Shown here one piece after another: positions 8,592-16,640 of a stretch of 64,000 nt of DNA. Positions within the stretch are counted from its first letter, which is position 1; each line of letters begins with the position of its first letter. Source of the stretch: JBGSOV01 sp041738935. GTDB taxonomy: Bacteria; Patescibacteriota; Gracilibacteria; CAIRYL01; GCA-016699755. The notes beneath the pieces are model-generated. The model was given only the letters and a program-made list of their open reading frames with translations. It was not told the DNA's origin and ran no database searches. The position numbers and the translations under genes were made by a program. The stretch lies in the NCBI GenBank assembly GCA_041738935.1, contig JBGSOV010000021.1, forward strand, positions 248,001-312,000, read 5' to 3'.

Positions 8592-9542
8592 ATGTCTCTC
8601 TTTGCCATTCCGTACTCCATCACTCGCTCGATACAGATTGATGCTCCACAAGAGCGCGTATTCGAAGCTGTACGCAATTTTCATACTTGGAACCAATGGT
8701 CACCGTGGCTCTGCACAGAACGAACAGCAAAAGTCGATATTTCTGGCAGTGGCAAAGAAATAGGTGATATTTATGCGTGGGATGGAAATCTCGTCGGTGC
8801 AGGTGAGATCGAACATCGAACGAGAGAAGAGTACAAACACATGGAACAAAAATTACGCTTTACCAAGCCATTCAAGTCGGTATCGCGTATTTGGTTCGAC
8901 TTCGTTCCCGAAGCAAATGACACCAAGATTACATGGGGCATGCGAGGAGAGTTGCCGTTCTTCCTGTTTGCGATGAAAAAACGCATGGTCGCCATGCTTG
9001 GAAATGATTTTGAACGCGGTCTGCAAATGCTCAAGGATTTAGTGGAAACCGGCAAAGTCGAGTTTTCGATGGAATATGTCGGTGTCGTCGAACTGCCAGC
9101 AGCTCAGTATATGGGAATCACCAAAGAAACATCGCTGACCGAGATGTCGACTTCGATACAAGGTTCCTTTGCCCGATTACTCAAGACCGTTGAGCAAAAT
9201 AATATCAATCCCAATGGCGCCATGTTTTGCATCTATCATCAGTTTGATATGATCAATCAACACATGAAATATACCGCTGCAATTCCGGTTCCAACTGAAG
9301 TTGATATCCATGAAAACGACGTTTTTAGCGCTAAAAGAGAGACGACCAAAGCGCTAAAGATCATTCATACTGGCGACTACAAATACCTTGGCAACTCATG
9401 GATGGGCGCCTATTCGTATATTTACAAAACCAAAGGACTCAAGGAAGACAAGGCACACTCCCCCATCGAAATCTATGTGAACGACCCGACAGAACTGCTT
9501 CCAGAACAATGGAGAACAGAAATCTACATCCCTGTTCGGTAA
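8592..9542 (+). CDS. SRPBCC domain plus GyrI-like effector-binding domain protein
   Basis: Two ligand-binding folds in one 316-residue chain. The N-terminal half (RSIQIDAPQERVFEAVRNFH, then NQWSPW) is a polyketide cyclase/dehydrase (START-like SRPBCC) domain. The C-terminal half from about 155 (VELPAAQYMGITKETSLTEM to the end LPEQWRTEIYIPV) is a GyrI-like/AraC effector-binding domain. Such two-domain proteins occur in many bacteria and probably bind small hydrophobic molecules; no reaction is established. An in-frame TTG at 8580 is possible, but ATG at 8592 fits the family start. A terminator follows at 9571. Confidence 0.85.
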   Translation: MSLFAIPYSITRSIQIDAPQERVFEAVRNFHTWNQWSPWLCTERTAKVDISGSGKEIGDIYAWDGNLVGAGEIEHRTREEYKHMEQKLRFTKPFKSVSRIWFDFVPEANDTKITWGMRGELPFFLFAMKKRMVAMLGNDFERGLQMLKDLVETGKVEFSMEYVGVVELPAAQYMGITKETSLTEMSTSIQGSFARLLKTVEQNNINPNGAMFCIYHQFDMINQHMKYTAAIPVPTEVDIHENDVFSAKRETTKALKIIHTGDYKYLGNSWMGAYSYIYKTKGLKEDKAHSPIEIYVNDPTELLPEQWRTEIYIPVR

Positions 9543-9570
9543 ACATTGCGCTCTCTAAATGACACCTCTT

Positions 9571-9594
9571 GCACGTAAGGCGTGCATTTTTTTC
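9571..9594 (+). terminator. Rho-independent terminator
   Basis: TGCACG at 9571-9576 pairs with CGTGCA at 9582-9587 around a five-base loop and is followed by seven T. It lies 28 bases past the stop of the SRPBCC/GyrI-like gene and separates it from the TraG-like ATPase. Confidence 0.8.
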
Positions 9595-9669
9595 AAAAAT
9601 ATATTTCGAAAAATAATTTCGGCATATCCGCTGTCTTCTGATGTCTTGCTATCATTTTTGTTGAAATTT

Positions 9670-9686
9670 TGCGATAATATGCGTGT
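9670..9686 (+). promoter_or_regulatory. Extended -10 promoter, probably leaderless, for the TraG-like gene
   Basis: TGcGATAAT at 9670-9678 is an extended -10 element and the ATG begins at 9687. A transcription start about seven bases after the -10 box would fall at or next to the start codon, leaving no room for a Shine-Dalgarno site. I saw no good -35 hexamer. Confidence 0.5.
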
Positions 9687-12188
9687 ATGACTGGAAGTAT
9701 CGTATTTGAGGCATTCGTGTATCTTCTTCTCTTCGCAGGAGTCGCATGGCTTTTATATCAGCTCCTGTCGATTCGCGTAGACCGCAAACGTGCGCTTGAC
9801 CTTGTGTTTTTGGAAATCCGTATTCCCAAAAAAGATGGCAAGGAAGAGAAAGACGAAGGTGAGCAATTCGGTTCGGGCAAAGATTATGTCAAAATCGGCG
9901 GCGTGATGTCACAACTGTTTACGAGTATCAATGCTTTGCGCGAGAAGCAAATCTTTGGTTCAGAATTTTTTACCTGCGAATATTCGGTAATCAATGGCGA
10001 GATATATTTTCATATCGGAGTTCCTCGAGACGCCAAAGTACTCATTGAAAAGCAAATCACGAGTTATTATTCGGAAGCAGTAGTAGAAGAAGCATCAGCG
10101 CCGAACATCTTTACCAAAGGCAATAAAATTGCCTGTAATTATTTTTTGCTCGGTAGTTCGTTTTGTCTGCCAATCCGTACCATCGATCGCATCGAATCGG
10201 ATTCGCTCAACAATATCACGAATGCTTTATCAAAAATAAAACCAGGCGAAGGCGCGGCGATTCAGTTTGTCTGTCGTCCCGTCTTGGACAAATGGCAAGG
10301 TAGGTGTCAAAGTCTGGCGGAAGCCATGTATGAGGGGAAAAAATCGCGTTCGTTTTTATCAAAGATCAATCCTTTTGCGTGGATTGCTTTTTTGTTTTCG
10401 GTTGCGGTCGAAGGTCCAACAGATGAGAACATGAAAGGTTTTGGTGGTGGCGACAAAGGCAGCCAAGCCACACCACTCAAACAAGAAAAAGTAAAAGCGA
10501 TTGAAGAAAAAGCCTCCAAAGTTGGCTTTGATGTCATTGTACGCTTGGTTACGTCTGCTGCGACGCAACGTGATGCGAATTTGCAGCTCTCGAATGTTCG
10601 TGGTGCTTTTGAACAATTCAACACGCCTGATTTGAATGGCTTTTATCGCAGTAAGCGGCACAACAAAAAAAAGCTGATTCGCGACTATATTTTTCGTAAT
10701 TTTTCGCGACCGTGGGTTATCTGCCTACGAAGATTGTTTATAACCGGTGAATGGCGACAAATTTTGAGCGCGGACGAAATGGCAGGGCTCTACCATTTTC
10801 CGAATGCCCTGTACAACAAATCTCCAGCGATTCGTTGGCAAGATTTTAAAATCGCCGCTGCGCCGCATAATCTTCCCAGTGAAGGACTCCTTTTGGGACA
10901 CAATATTTTTCGCAACGAAAAGCGCGAAGTCCGCATCAAGCGCGATGACCGGCGACGGCATTTTTATGCAATTGGAAAATCCGGTACGGGAAAATCCACG
11001 ATTTTGGAATATATGATTCGCCAAGATTTGCAAAATGGCGAAGGCGTTTGTGTTATCGATCCGCATGGAGACTTGGTCGAAGCTGTACTGCCGTATATTC
11101 CGCGTTCGCGTGCAGATGACGTGATTTTGTTTGATCCGGGTGATTTGGCGCGACCAATGGGGCTCAATCTGCTCGAAGCGCGCACCGAAGAGCAGAAAGA
11201 ATTTGTCTCGCAAGAAGCGTTGTCGATTTTTATCAAGCTCTATGGCGAAGAAATCATGGGCCCGCGTTTGCAACATTATTTCAGAAATGGCATTTTGACG
11301 CTGATGGCAGATGATAAAGAAGGCGCCACGCTGCTGGATATTATGCGCCTTTTTACCGACGAAAATTATCAGAAGATGAAAACACCTAAAGTGACAAATC
11401 CGAGTGTGCGCAGCTTTTGGGATCGCGAAATGGCAAAATCTGGCGCACGCGAAAAAGAAGAGATTATTCCCTATTTTGCGTCAAAATTTGGTCCTTTTGT
11501 AACGAACGCTCAGATCAGAAATATCCTTGGGCAAACAAAATCCGGTTTTGACTTTCGTGATGTCATGGACAAGCAAAAAATCCTTCTTGTCAATCTCTCA
11601 AAGGGAAAACTCGGTGACCTCAATGCCAAACTGCTCGGTATGATCATGGTGAGCAAGATCCAAATGGCGGCGATGAGTCGTGTCGACACACCCGAAAAAG
11701 AGCGGAAAGATTTTTACCTGTATGTCGACGAGTTCCAGAATTTTGTCACCGATTCGTTTGCCTCGATTTTGTCCGAAGCGCGTAAATATCGCCTCAACTT
11801 GATTGTGGCTCACCAATATATTTCGCAGATCACGAAAAGTAGCGAAGGCGGCAAAGGCAAGCACGAAGACAGCACTTTGCGCGACGCGGTGTTTGGAAAT
11901 GTGGGTTCGATGATGTGTTTTAAGATCGGTGCGCAAGATGCCGAAACAATGGAAAAAGAATTTGCACCAGTTTTTAGCCAACAAGATTTGATCAATATCG
12001 CCAACTATCAAGCCTATATCAAATTGAATATTGACAACGCTACCAGTCGCGCCTTTTCGATGCAGACGATCTATGATCCAACAGGAGAGGACAAAGCTGC
12101 TGCCGAAGCTTTTCGTCAGCTTTCGAGGTTAAAATTTGGCAGAGACAGAGAGTTTGTCACTCGCGAAATCACGCGCCGAGTGATATGA
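9687..12188 (+). CDS. TraG/VirD4-like type IV secretion coupling ATPase
   Basis: An 833-residue protein with one N-terminal membrane helix (about 5-25), an alpha/beta region up to about 400, then a RecA-like motor: Walker A GKSGTGKST at about 428-437, Walker B YLYVDEFQNF at about 676, and LIVAHQYISQI as the following sensor strand. The family covers conjugative coupling proteins and HerA/VirB4-like ATPases that pump DNA or protein through membranes; it is annotated in many CPR genomes as a type IV secretion DNA-binding protein. No relaxase, VirB-like channel or pilin genes are in the window, so its role (DNA uptake, effector export or pilus function) is open. The stop is TGA. Confidence 0.85.
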   Translation: MTGSIVFEAFVYLLLFAGVAWLLYQLLSIRVDRKRALDLVFLEIRIPKKDGKEEKDEGEQFGSGKDYVKIGGVMSQLFTSINALREKQIFGSEFFTCEYSVINGEIYFHIGVPRDAKVLIEKQITSYYSEAVVEEASAPNIFTKGNKIACNYFLLGSSFCLPIRTIDRIESDSLNNITNALSKIKPGEGAAIQFVCRPVLDKWQGRCQSLAEAMYEGKKSRSFLSKINPFAWIAFLFSVAVEGPTDENMKGFGGGDKGSQATPLKQEKVKAIEEKASKVGFDVIVRLVTSAATQRDANLQLSNVRGAFEQFNTPDLNGFYRSKRHNKKKLIRDYIFRNFSRPWVICLRRLFITGEWRQILSADEMAGLYHFPNALYNKSPAIRWQDFKIAAAPHNLPSEGLLLGHNIFRNEKREVRIKRDDRRRHFYAIGKSGTGKSTILEYMIRQDLQNGEGVCVIDPHGDLVEAVLPYIPRSRADDVILFDPGDLARPMGLNLLEARTEEQKEFVSQEALSIFIKLYGEEIMGPRLQHYFRNGILTLMADDKEGATLLDIMRLFTDENYQKMKTPKVTNPSVRSFWDREMAKSGAREKEEIIPYFASKFGPFVTNAQIRNILGQTKSGFDFRDVMDKQKILLVNLSKGKLGDLNAKLLGMIMVSKIQMAAMSRVDTPEKERKDFYLYVDEFQNFVTDSFASILSEARKYRLNLIVAHQYISQITKSSEGGKGKHEDSTLRDAVFGNVGSMMCFKIGAQDAETMEKEFAPVFSQQDLINIANYQAYIKLNIDNATSRAFSMQTIYDPTGEDKAAAEAFRQLSRLKFGRDREFVTREITRRVI

Positions 12189-12234
12189 CAAACTCAACAA
12201 CCATGAAATTTCTTGTTTCTTTACGAGAGGTTCT

Positions 12235-12387
12235 GTGTTGGTGCAAAAAATCTCATTGAATGAAGGTTGCACCGAATTACCACTTGCGCGCGCACAAGTA
12301 GAAGGTATTACCCATGTTAATCCAATGGAAGTCTTGGCGCGCACACTTATTCGTGAAGCGGCGCCAGAGAAACTCATTCAAAAGTAA
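12235..12387 (+). CDS. Possible small protein, about 50 aa
   Basis: An open frame begins at GTG 12235 (TTG 12238 and GTG 12241 are alternatives) and ends at TAA 12385. GAGAGG at 12225-12230 is a plausible ribosome binding site. The translation contains NEGCTELPLARAQVEGITHV and ends in PEKLIQK; it reads like a real folded sequence but I do not recognise a family. It lies 46 bases after the TraG-like gene in the same direction. An overlapping ATG frame from 12185 stops after 24 codons and is less likely. Confidence 0.35.
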   Translation: MLVQKISLNEGCTELPLARAQVEGITHVNPMEVLARTLIREAAPEKLIQK

Positions 12388-12411
12388 CATTTGATTCATT
12401 TTTTAATATTC

Positions 12412-12666
12412 ATGATAGAGCACACTTTTCCTTTTGGCAGAGAATCGGAGATTCTCAGTAAGGCTCGCGAAGCAGCCCCCGCAGCTTCTGAGAATATTAA
12501 TTGGCTACAAGCCATGATGAATCAAGGAATAATGGTTGATAAATTAACTTCGCATCGTCTGCTTAGTGCTATCGAACAAGCGACAAAGAGTACTAATCCT
12601 GATGAGATTAATAATGTAATTGCTGCTGCTAAAAATGCAACGATGAATTCGATAACAATACATTGA
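12412..12666 (+). CDS. Hypothetical protein, 84 aa
   Basis: This small soluble protein (start MIEHTFPFGRESEILSKARE) is mostly predicted helical with an Ala/Asn-rich end (INNVIAAAKNATMNS). I do not recognise a family. The frame is open to a TTG at 12391, but ATG at 12412 gives the more natural start. It lies upstream of tRNA-Lys and in the same direction as the TraG-like ATPase. Confidence 0.5.
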   Translation: MIEHTFPFGRESEILSKAREAAPAASENINWLQAMMNQGIMVDKLTSHRLLSAIEQATKSTNPDEINNVIAAAKNATMNSITIH

Positions 12667-12765
12667 GACTTTAATCATCCATCAATTACTCCATATTTTT
12701 ACTCAAAAAAAGCAGATTGATATTGCCAAAAAAGCAAATTTTACCTAAAGTATTTTGGCACTTGT

Positions 12766-12840
12766 GGGTGAGTAGCTCAGTGGTAGAGCAGTTGGCTCTT
12801 AACCAATTGGCCGTGGGTTCGATCCCCACCTCACCCACCA
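12766..12840 (+). tRNA. tRNA-Lys (anticodon CUU)
   Basis: A full cloverleaf can be drawn: acceptor GGGTGAG pairs with CTCACCC, the D arm is GCTCAGTGGTAGAGC, the anticodon arm is GTTGG-CTCTTAA-CCAAT with anticodon CTT, the T arm contains GTTCGAT, and CCA is encoded at 12838-12840. Confidence 0.95.
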
Positions 12841-12873
12841 CTCTTTGATAAGAAAAACAATTATTTGTAAATC

Positions 12874-13344
12874 ATGGAAACAGAAGTTACAAAAAAACTT
12901 GATCAAAAAGGCATATCCTATGAAATCAAAAAGCATATAAATGAAGCACTTACTTGCGAATTAGCTGCACAGGAAAGAAATTGTAGGATTTCGCAAATAG
13001 TGAAAACAATGGTTGGCGTAGATGACAATGGCATTTACCACGTTTGTTTAATTCCAGGTCACAAAATTCTAAAATTGAAAAAATTAAGAAAAGAGGCTGG
13101 TGGTATCAGAATAAATTTGATGGATCCAAAAGAAATTTCCGAAAAACTTGACCTTATTGTTGGGGCTATATCCCCATTAATTTTTCCAAGTAATGCACGT
13201 TTTTATATCGATCCAACAGTATTAGATGAAGATTTCGTTGATATTAGCTCAGGTAATCCGCTTGCAGGAATCGAACTCAAATCTTCTGATTTAGTAGATA
13301 TTGTAGATGGCAAAGTGTGTGACATTGTATCAACAAGTTCTTGA
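12874..13344 (+). CDS. YbaK/EbsC-type aminoacyl-tRNA deacylase
   Basis: A 156-residue YbaK/ProX-fold protein. Hallmarks are ISYEIKKH near 14-21, the lysine-containing QIVKTMVGVDDNG segment (43-55), and VGAISPLIFPS followed by FYIDPTVLD, equivalent to the conserved GxxSPxG loop of the family. These enzymes hydrolyse mischarged tRNAs such as Cys-tRNA-Pro in the cytoplasm. It starts 33 bases after tRNA-Lys and is followed by a degenerate tRNA; the more AT-rich composition of this stretch compared with the neighbouring TraG-like gene hints at separate acquisition. Confidence 0.85.
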   Translation: METEVTKKLDQKGISYEIKKHINEALTCELAAQERNCRISQIVKTMVGVDDNGIYHVCLIPGHKILKLKKLRKEAGGIRINLMDPKEISEKLDLIVGAISPLIFPSNARFYIDPTVLDEDFVDISSGNPLAGIELKSSDLVDIVDGKVCDIVSTSS

Positions 13345-13362
13345 ATTTTATTCTGGGAAAAA

Positions 13363-13434
13363 TGGAAGTAAGTGCTAGAGCAGCACTTATCCTATCGGGG
13401 TTGACCGTGGGTTCAACCTCCAACTACCCCACCA
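13363..13434 (+). pseudogene. Degenerate tRNA-like sequence
   Basis: The stretch contains GCTAGAGCAG, then CCGTGGGTTCAACCTCC and ends ACCCCACCA, mirroring GGTAGAGCAG, CCGTGGGTTCGATCC and ACCCACCA of the tRNA-Lys at 12766. The 5' acceptor strand, D stem and anticodon stem do not pair, so no functional cloverleaf forms. I read it as a decayed tRNA copy on the far side of the YbaK gene. Confidence 0.55.
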
Positions 13435-13575
13435 GTTTATAAAAATAAAAGGGGAAGTTAAAGTTGACAATATTGATTGAAAGAATATAGTAAGAATATG
13501 TTAGTAAAAGTTTTTCATCGGCACTCCTTGAGTTTGGGATTGTCCTAGGGCATTTGTTTGTAAAAGAAGCAGATA

Positions 13576-14478
13576 ATGACCTCAGCAGATACTACTCGTG
13601 GGAGGTTTTTTTATTTGTTTTTTTTACATCATATGACTCAAGCAAAGCATTTCTCACCATCGACACAAAAATTCACACCGTACCCAGAGCTTAATATTGT
13701 TTTAGCAGAACTAATAAATGGTCAGAAAAAGATTCTCAAAGACAATCTTATCGGCATATATTTGCAGGGCTCTTTTGCAATAGGAGACTTCGATATACAT
13801 AGTGATGCTGATTTTATAACCGTTACAAAAAATGAGCCTTCAGAGAGTGAAGTAATTGCCTTACGAAAACTGCATAAACGGATTTTTGAAATGAAGGACA
13901 AATATCCGTGGGCGGGACACATAGAGGGATCATATTTTTCAAATGACTTGCTTGCGAATAACAATCGATGCAGTGAAAAAACATGGTATGTAGATAGGGG
14001 TTCCGATAAGCTCATTCAATCAAATCATTGCAATACCTTGGTTGTCCGATGGACTTTGTACGAAAAGGCGGTAGTGCTTTTTGGACCGGAAGCAAAAACT
14101 TTGATGGAGGAGGTAACTTCTGAAGCATTACGCAAAGAAATCTTTACACTTGTCCATTATTGGGGAGACATGATTCTCAAGAATCCGGATGACTGGAATA
14201 GTCACTTTTACCAATCATTTATTGTACTCAGTTATTGTCGCATATTATATAGTTTGAAGACTGGGAAGGTGCACTCAAAACGCGCAAGCGCAAATTGGGC
14301 AAAGGAAAATTTGGATCAAGAATGGCACGACTTGATTGACAGATCATGGAGCGGTCGACCTGATCCAGCTGCTTCAAGCCAGAGAAGTGCGAATCCTGAA
14401 GAATATAAAAAAACGATTGCGTTTCTTCGGTATGCAATTCGGAAAAGCAAAGACTTTCAACAGGAACAAAGATTATAA
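13576..14478 (+). CDS. Nucleotidyltransferase, aminoglycoside adenylyltransferase-like (DUF4111 type)
   Basis: The protein carries the nucleotidyltransferase signature GSFAIGDFDIHSDADF at about 66-81, the GS...SDxD motif that binds MgATP, and a C-terminal helical domain (YCRILYSLKTGKVHSKR) typical of the DUF4111 region of AadA-type enzymes. AadA enzymes adenylylate streptomycin or spectinomycin; relatives in environmental bacteria often have unknown substrates, so resistance is not established. ATG at 13576 is given, but ATG at 13633 (MTQAKHFSPS) is equally possible because the first 19 residues look non-conserved. Composition is more AT-rich than the flanking core genes. It ends at a strong shared terminator. 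Confidence 0.8.
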   Translation: MTSADTTRGRFFYLFFLHHMTQAKHFSPSTQKFTPYPELNIVLAELINGQKKILKDNLIGIYLQGSFAIGDFDIHSDADFITVTKNEPSESEVIALRKLHKRIFEMKDKYPWAGHIEGSYFSNDLLANNNRCSEKTWYVDRGSDKLIQSNHCNTLVVRWTLYEKAVVLFGPEAKTLMEEVTSEALRKEIFTLVHYWGDMILKNPDDWNSHFYQSFIVLSYCRILYSLKTGKVHSKRASANWAKENLDQEWHDLIDRSWSGRPDPAASSQRSANPEEYKKTIAFLRYAIRKSKDFQQEQRL

Positions 14479-14497
14479 AACAGAAGAGGCTATATGA

Positions 14498-14537
14498 CTT
14501 CAAAAAAAGCAGTTCATTTGAACTGCTTTTTTTGAAG
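14498..14537. terminator. Bidirectional terminator between convergent genes
   Basis: An 18-base perfect stem, CTTCAAAAAAAGCAGTTC at 14498-14515 with its complement at 14520-14537, has a four-base ATTT loop. The A7/T7 tracts give a U-run in both directions, so it can end transcription from both the nucleotidyltransferase (+) and glnA (-). Confidence 0.9.
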
Positions 14538-14554
14538 AAAGGAAATTCCAAGAA

Positions 14555-15889
14555 TCAATAGTTATCCAAATACTGATCAAGTTCCCATTGTGTCACATAT
14601 AGACGGTAGCTATCGGCTTCGGATTTTTTTGCTTCGATAAATTTTTCAAAAGAATGTTCGCCGAGGACTTCTCTCACAAGTGCGCTTTTTTCAGATTTGG
14701 CCACTGCCTCATGCAGGGATCCCGGAACAGTACGGATACGCATGCGGCGTGCTTTTTTGTCGGTAAATTCGAATATGTTCTCATCAATCGGCTCAGGAAT
14801 CGCATACTTTCCTTCGATACCATTAAGTCCTGCAGCAAGCATCACAGCAAAGGCGAGGTATGGATTGCTCGAGCTATCTGGACAACGCAGCTCACAACGC
14901 GTGCCTTCAGTTCGTCCTGCGGTGAGGCGTGGAATACGGATCAGTGCGCTTCGGTTAGTTTGTCCCCACGCAATGTAGACAGGAGCCTCGTACCCCGGTA
15001 CAAGACGTTTGTACGAATTAACTGTCGGATTAGTAATCGACACAATCTCCGGCAAATGGTGAAGCTGTCCAGCGATAAATTGAAGTGCGGTAAGCGAAAG
15101 CCCATTGTATTTACTCTTGGCGTCATAAAAAGCATTTTTGCCATCTTTGCTGAAAGATTGGTGCACGTGCATACCACTTCCGTTAACACCAGCAATCGGT
15201 TTTGGCATAAAAGCAGCATGCAAACCATGATCTTTCGCAATTGCTCGCAACGCAGTCTTGACCGTTACCACCTGATCAGCTTGCGCAATCGCCGAATTAT
15301 ATTTGAAACAAATTTCATGTTGCCCAGGGGCGACTTCATGATGGATCGATTCGACTTCGACACCCATCTTTGTTACCGAATCACTCATGAGGCGTCTAAT
15401 TCCGACACCGCGATCAGAAGAATAATCGAAGTAACCGGCGGAATCGTGTGGAACCGGATATGCCTTTCCGGTTTCGTCAGTCGGAAAGAGAAAAAACTCG
15501 AGCTCTGGTCCGACATTATATTCAAAACCCAGCTTTTTGGCACGCTCAACTTGGCGACGCAAAATTTGGCGCGGATCCCCTTCGAATGGTTTGCCATTTG
15601 GCAAAAAGACATCACATATTACACGAGCTGTTGCCTCTTCGTCATCGGATTCCCACGGAATAAGAGCAAAAGTGCTCAAATCAAGTTGCAAGTACATATC
15701 GGACTCAAAAATCCGAGTAAAACCCTCAATCGAACTTCCGTCAAACCAGACATTATGATCAATCGCTTCTTCAAGTTTGTCGATAGGAATGGTCACGCTT
15801 TTCACAATGCCAAGGAGATCACAAAATTGTAAATGCACAAAACGTACATTTTTTTGTTTGCATTGCTGCAATATCTCTTGTTTTTTCAT
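14555..15889 (-). CDS. glnA: Glutamine synthetase type I
   Basis: A 444-residue glutamine synthetase of the GSI type. The beta-grasp N-domain (LGIVKSVTIPIDKLEEAI, FDGSSIEGFTRIFESDMYL) and catalytic domain (GPELEFFLFP; NGSGMHVHQSF; the R-containing TEGTRCELRCPDSSSNPYLA) are intact. It makes glutamine from glutamate, ammonia and ATP in the cytoplasm, normally as a dodecamer. The length is close to the short GSI-alpha form, and I see no adenylylation-loop tyrosine of the GSI-beta type. It stands alone between a terminator and the L15 end of the ribosomal run. Confidence 0.96.
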   Translation of the reverse strand: MKKQEILQQCKQKNVRFVHLQFCDLLGIVKSVTIPIDKLEEAIDHNVWFDGSSIEGFTRIFESDMYLQLDLSTFALIPWESDDEEATARVICDVFLPNGKPFEGDPRQILRRQVERAKKLGFEYNVGPELEFFLFPTDETGKAYPVPHDSAGYFDYSSDRGVGIRRLMSDSVTKMGVEVESIHHEVAPGQHEICFKYNSAIAQADQVVTVKTALRAIAKDHGLHAAFMPKPIAGVNGSGMHVHQSFSKDGKNAFYDAKSKYNGLSLTALQFIAGQLHHLPEIVSITNPTVNSYKRLVPGYEAPVYIAWGQTNRSALIRIPRLTAGRTEGTRCELRCPDSSSNPYLAFAVMLAAGLNGIEGKYAIPEPIDENIFEFTDKKARRMRIRTVPGSLHEAVAKSEKSALVREVLGEHSFEKFIEAKKSEADSYRLYVTQWELDQYLDNY

Positions 15890-16007
15890 ATAATTTTATA
15901 AAAAAATAAATTACGTACAAATAATTGCACAGATTATCTTATTACACAAAACCTTTTTTTATTTTATTAGATATTTTGATATCCGTCTTACAAAAAACCT
16001 GATTAAT

Positions 16008-16118
16008 ATGCCAATTCCTGCACTTCTTCGAAATAAAAAAAAGCAAGCGAAAAAACACGCTCTTGTCAAAGAAGGACTTACTAAAGCAAAAACTCACGAA
16101 AAACCGCCTACCATGTAA
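16008..16118 (+). CDS. Possible small basic peptide, 36 aa
   Basis: An ATG frame encodes MPIPALLRNKKKQAKKHALV and ends KPPTM before TAA. It is lysine-rich and lies on the opposite strand in the gap between the end of L15 and the start of glnA. No ribosome binding site is clear. It could be a real small nucleic-acid-binding protein or chance; comparison with relatives would decide. Confidence 0.25.
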   Translation: MPIPALLRNKKKQAKKHALVKEGLTKAKTHEKPPTM

Positions 16119-16154
16119 AAACAGGAACAAGAACCACCACAGAAACCTGCGAAA

Positions 16155-16622
16155 TTATTCGGCAGAAGCTTCTTCTGTTTTGGCGCTTTTTTTCGTTTCT
16201 TTTGCACCAGTAATCTTTTCTACTGACTTGGACATTTTAACGTCTTCGAAAGTCACTTTTTTTGTCAATGTTCCGGTACCAAGAATCTTGATTGGGAGTT
16301 TCGCCTTTGAAACCAGCCCTTTCGCGTACAAAGTTGCGGGGGACACGACTTCACCATCGTTATATCCTGCCTCGATTTGTACAAGGTTCATCACAGTGTA
16401 TTCGATACGGTTTGGATTGCGAAATCCTTTGAGCTTTGGCACGCGACGCAAAAGTGGGGTTTGTCCGCCTTCAAAACCGAGTCGCACTCCGCCGCCAGCA
16501 CGAGCTTTTTGCCCTTTGACACCGCGTCCGGAAAAACTTCCCTGCCCTGCAGAGTCACCGCGACCTTTACGAGTCGGTTTTTTACGGCTGCCGGGATTTG
16601 GCTTAAGATCGTGGAGTTTCAT
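16155..16622 (-). CDS. rplO: 50S ribosomal protein L15
   Basis: The 155-residue protein starts MKLHDLKPNPGSRKKPTRKG and has the glycine-rich GRGDSAGQGSFSGRGVKGQKARAGG stretch typical of L15, followed by FEGGQTPLLRRVPK. It has an extra acidic/lysine-rich tail ending KTEEASAE. It is the last gene of this ribosomal run; S5 is directly upstream, with no L30 gene between them, and no secY follows. Confidence 0.97.
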   Translation of the reverse strand: MKLHDLKPNPGSRKKPTRKGRGDSAGQGSFSGRGVKGQKARAGGGVRLGFEGGQTPLLRRVPKLKGFRNPNRIEYTVMNLVQIEAGYNDGEVVSPATLYAKGLVSKAKLPIKILGTGTLTKKVTFEDVKMSKSVEKITGAKETKKSAKTEEASAE

Positions 16623-16640
16623 AGCAAATATAAAGAGAGA

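Noticed and set aside
14654..15832. 392-codon plus-strand open frame
   Set aside because: It is antisense to glnA, whose protein is fully conserved, and its translation has no protein-like domain pattern.
15942..16130. Minus-strand 62-codon frame rich in Phe and Lys
   Set aside because: Arises from the A-rich gap and the lysine-rich plus-strand peptide; no start signal.
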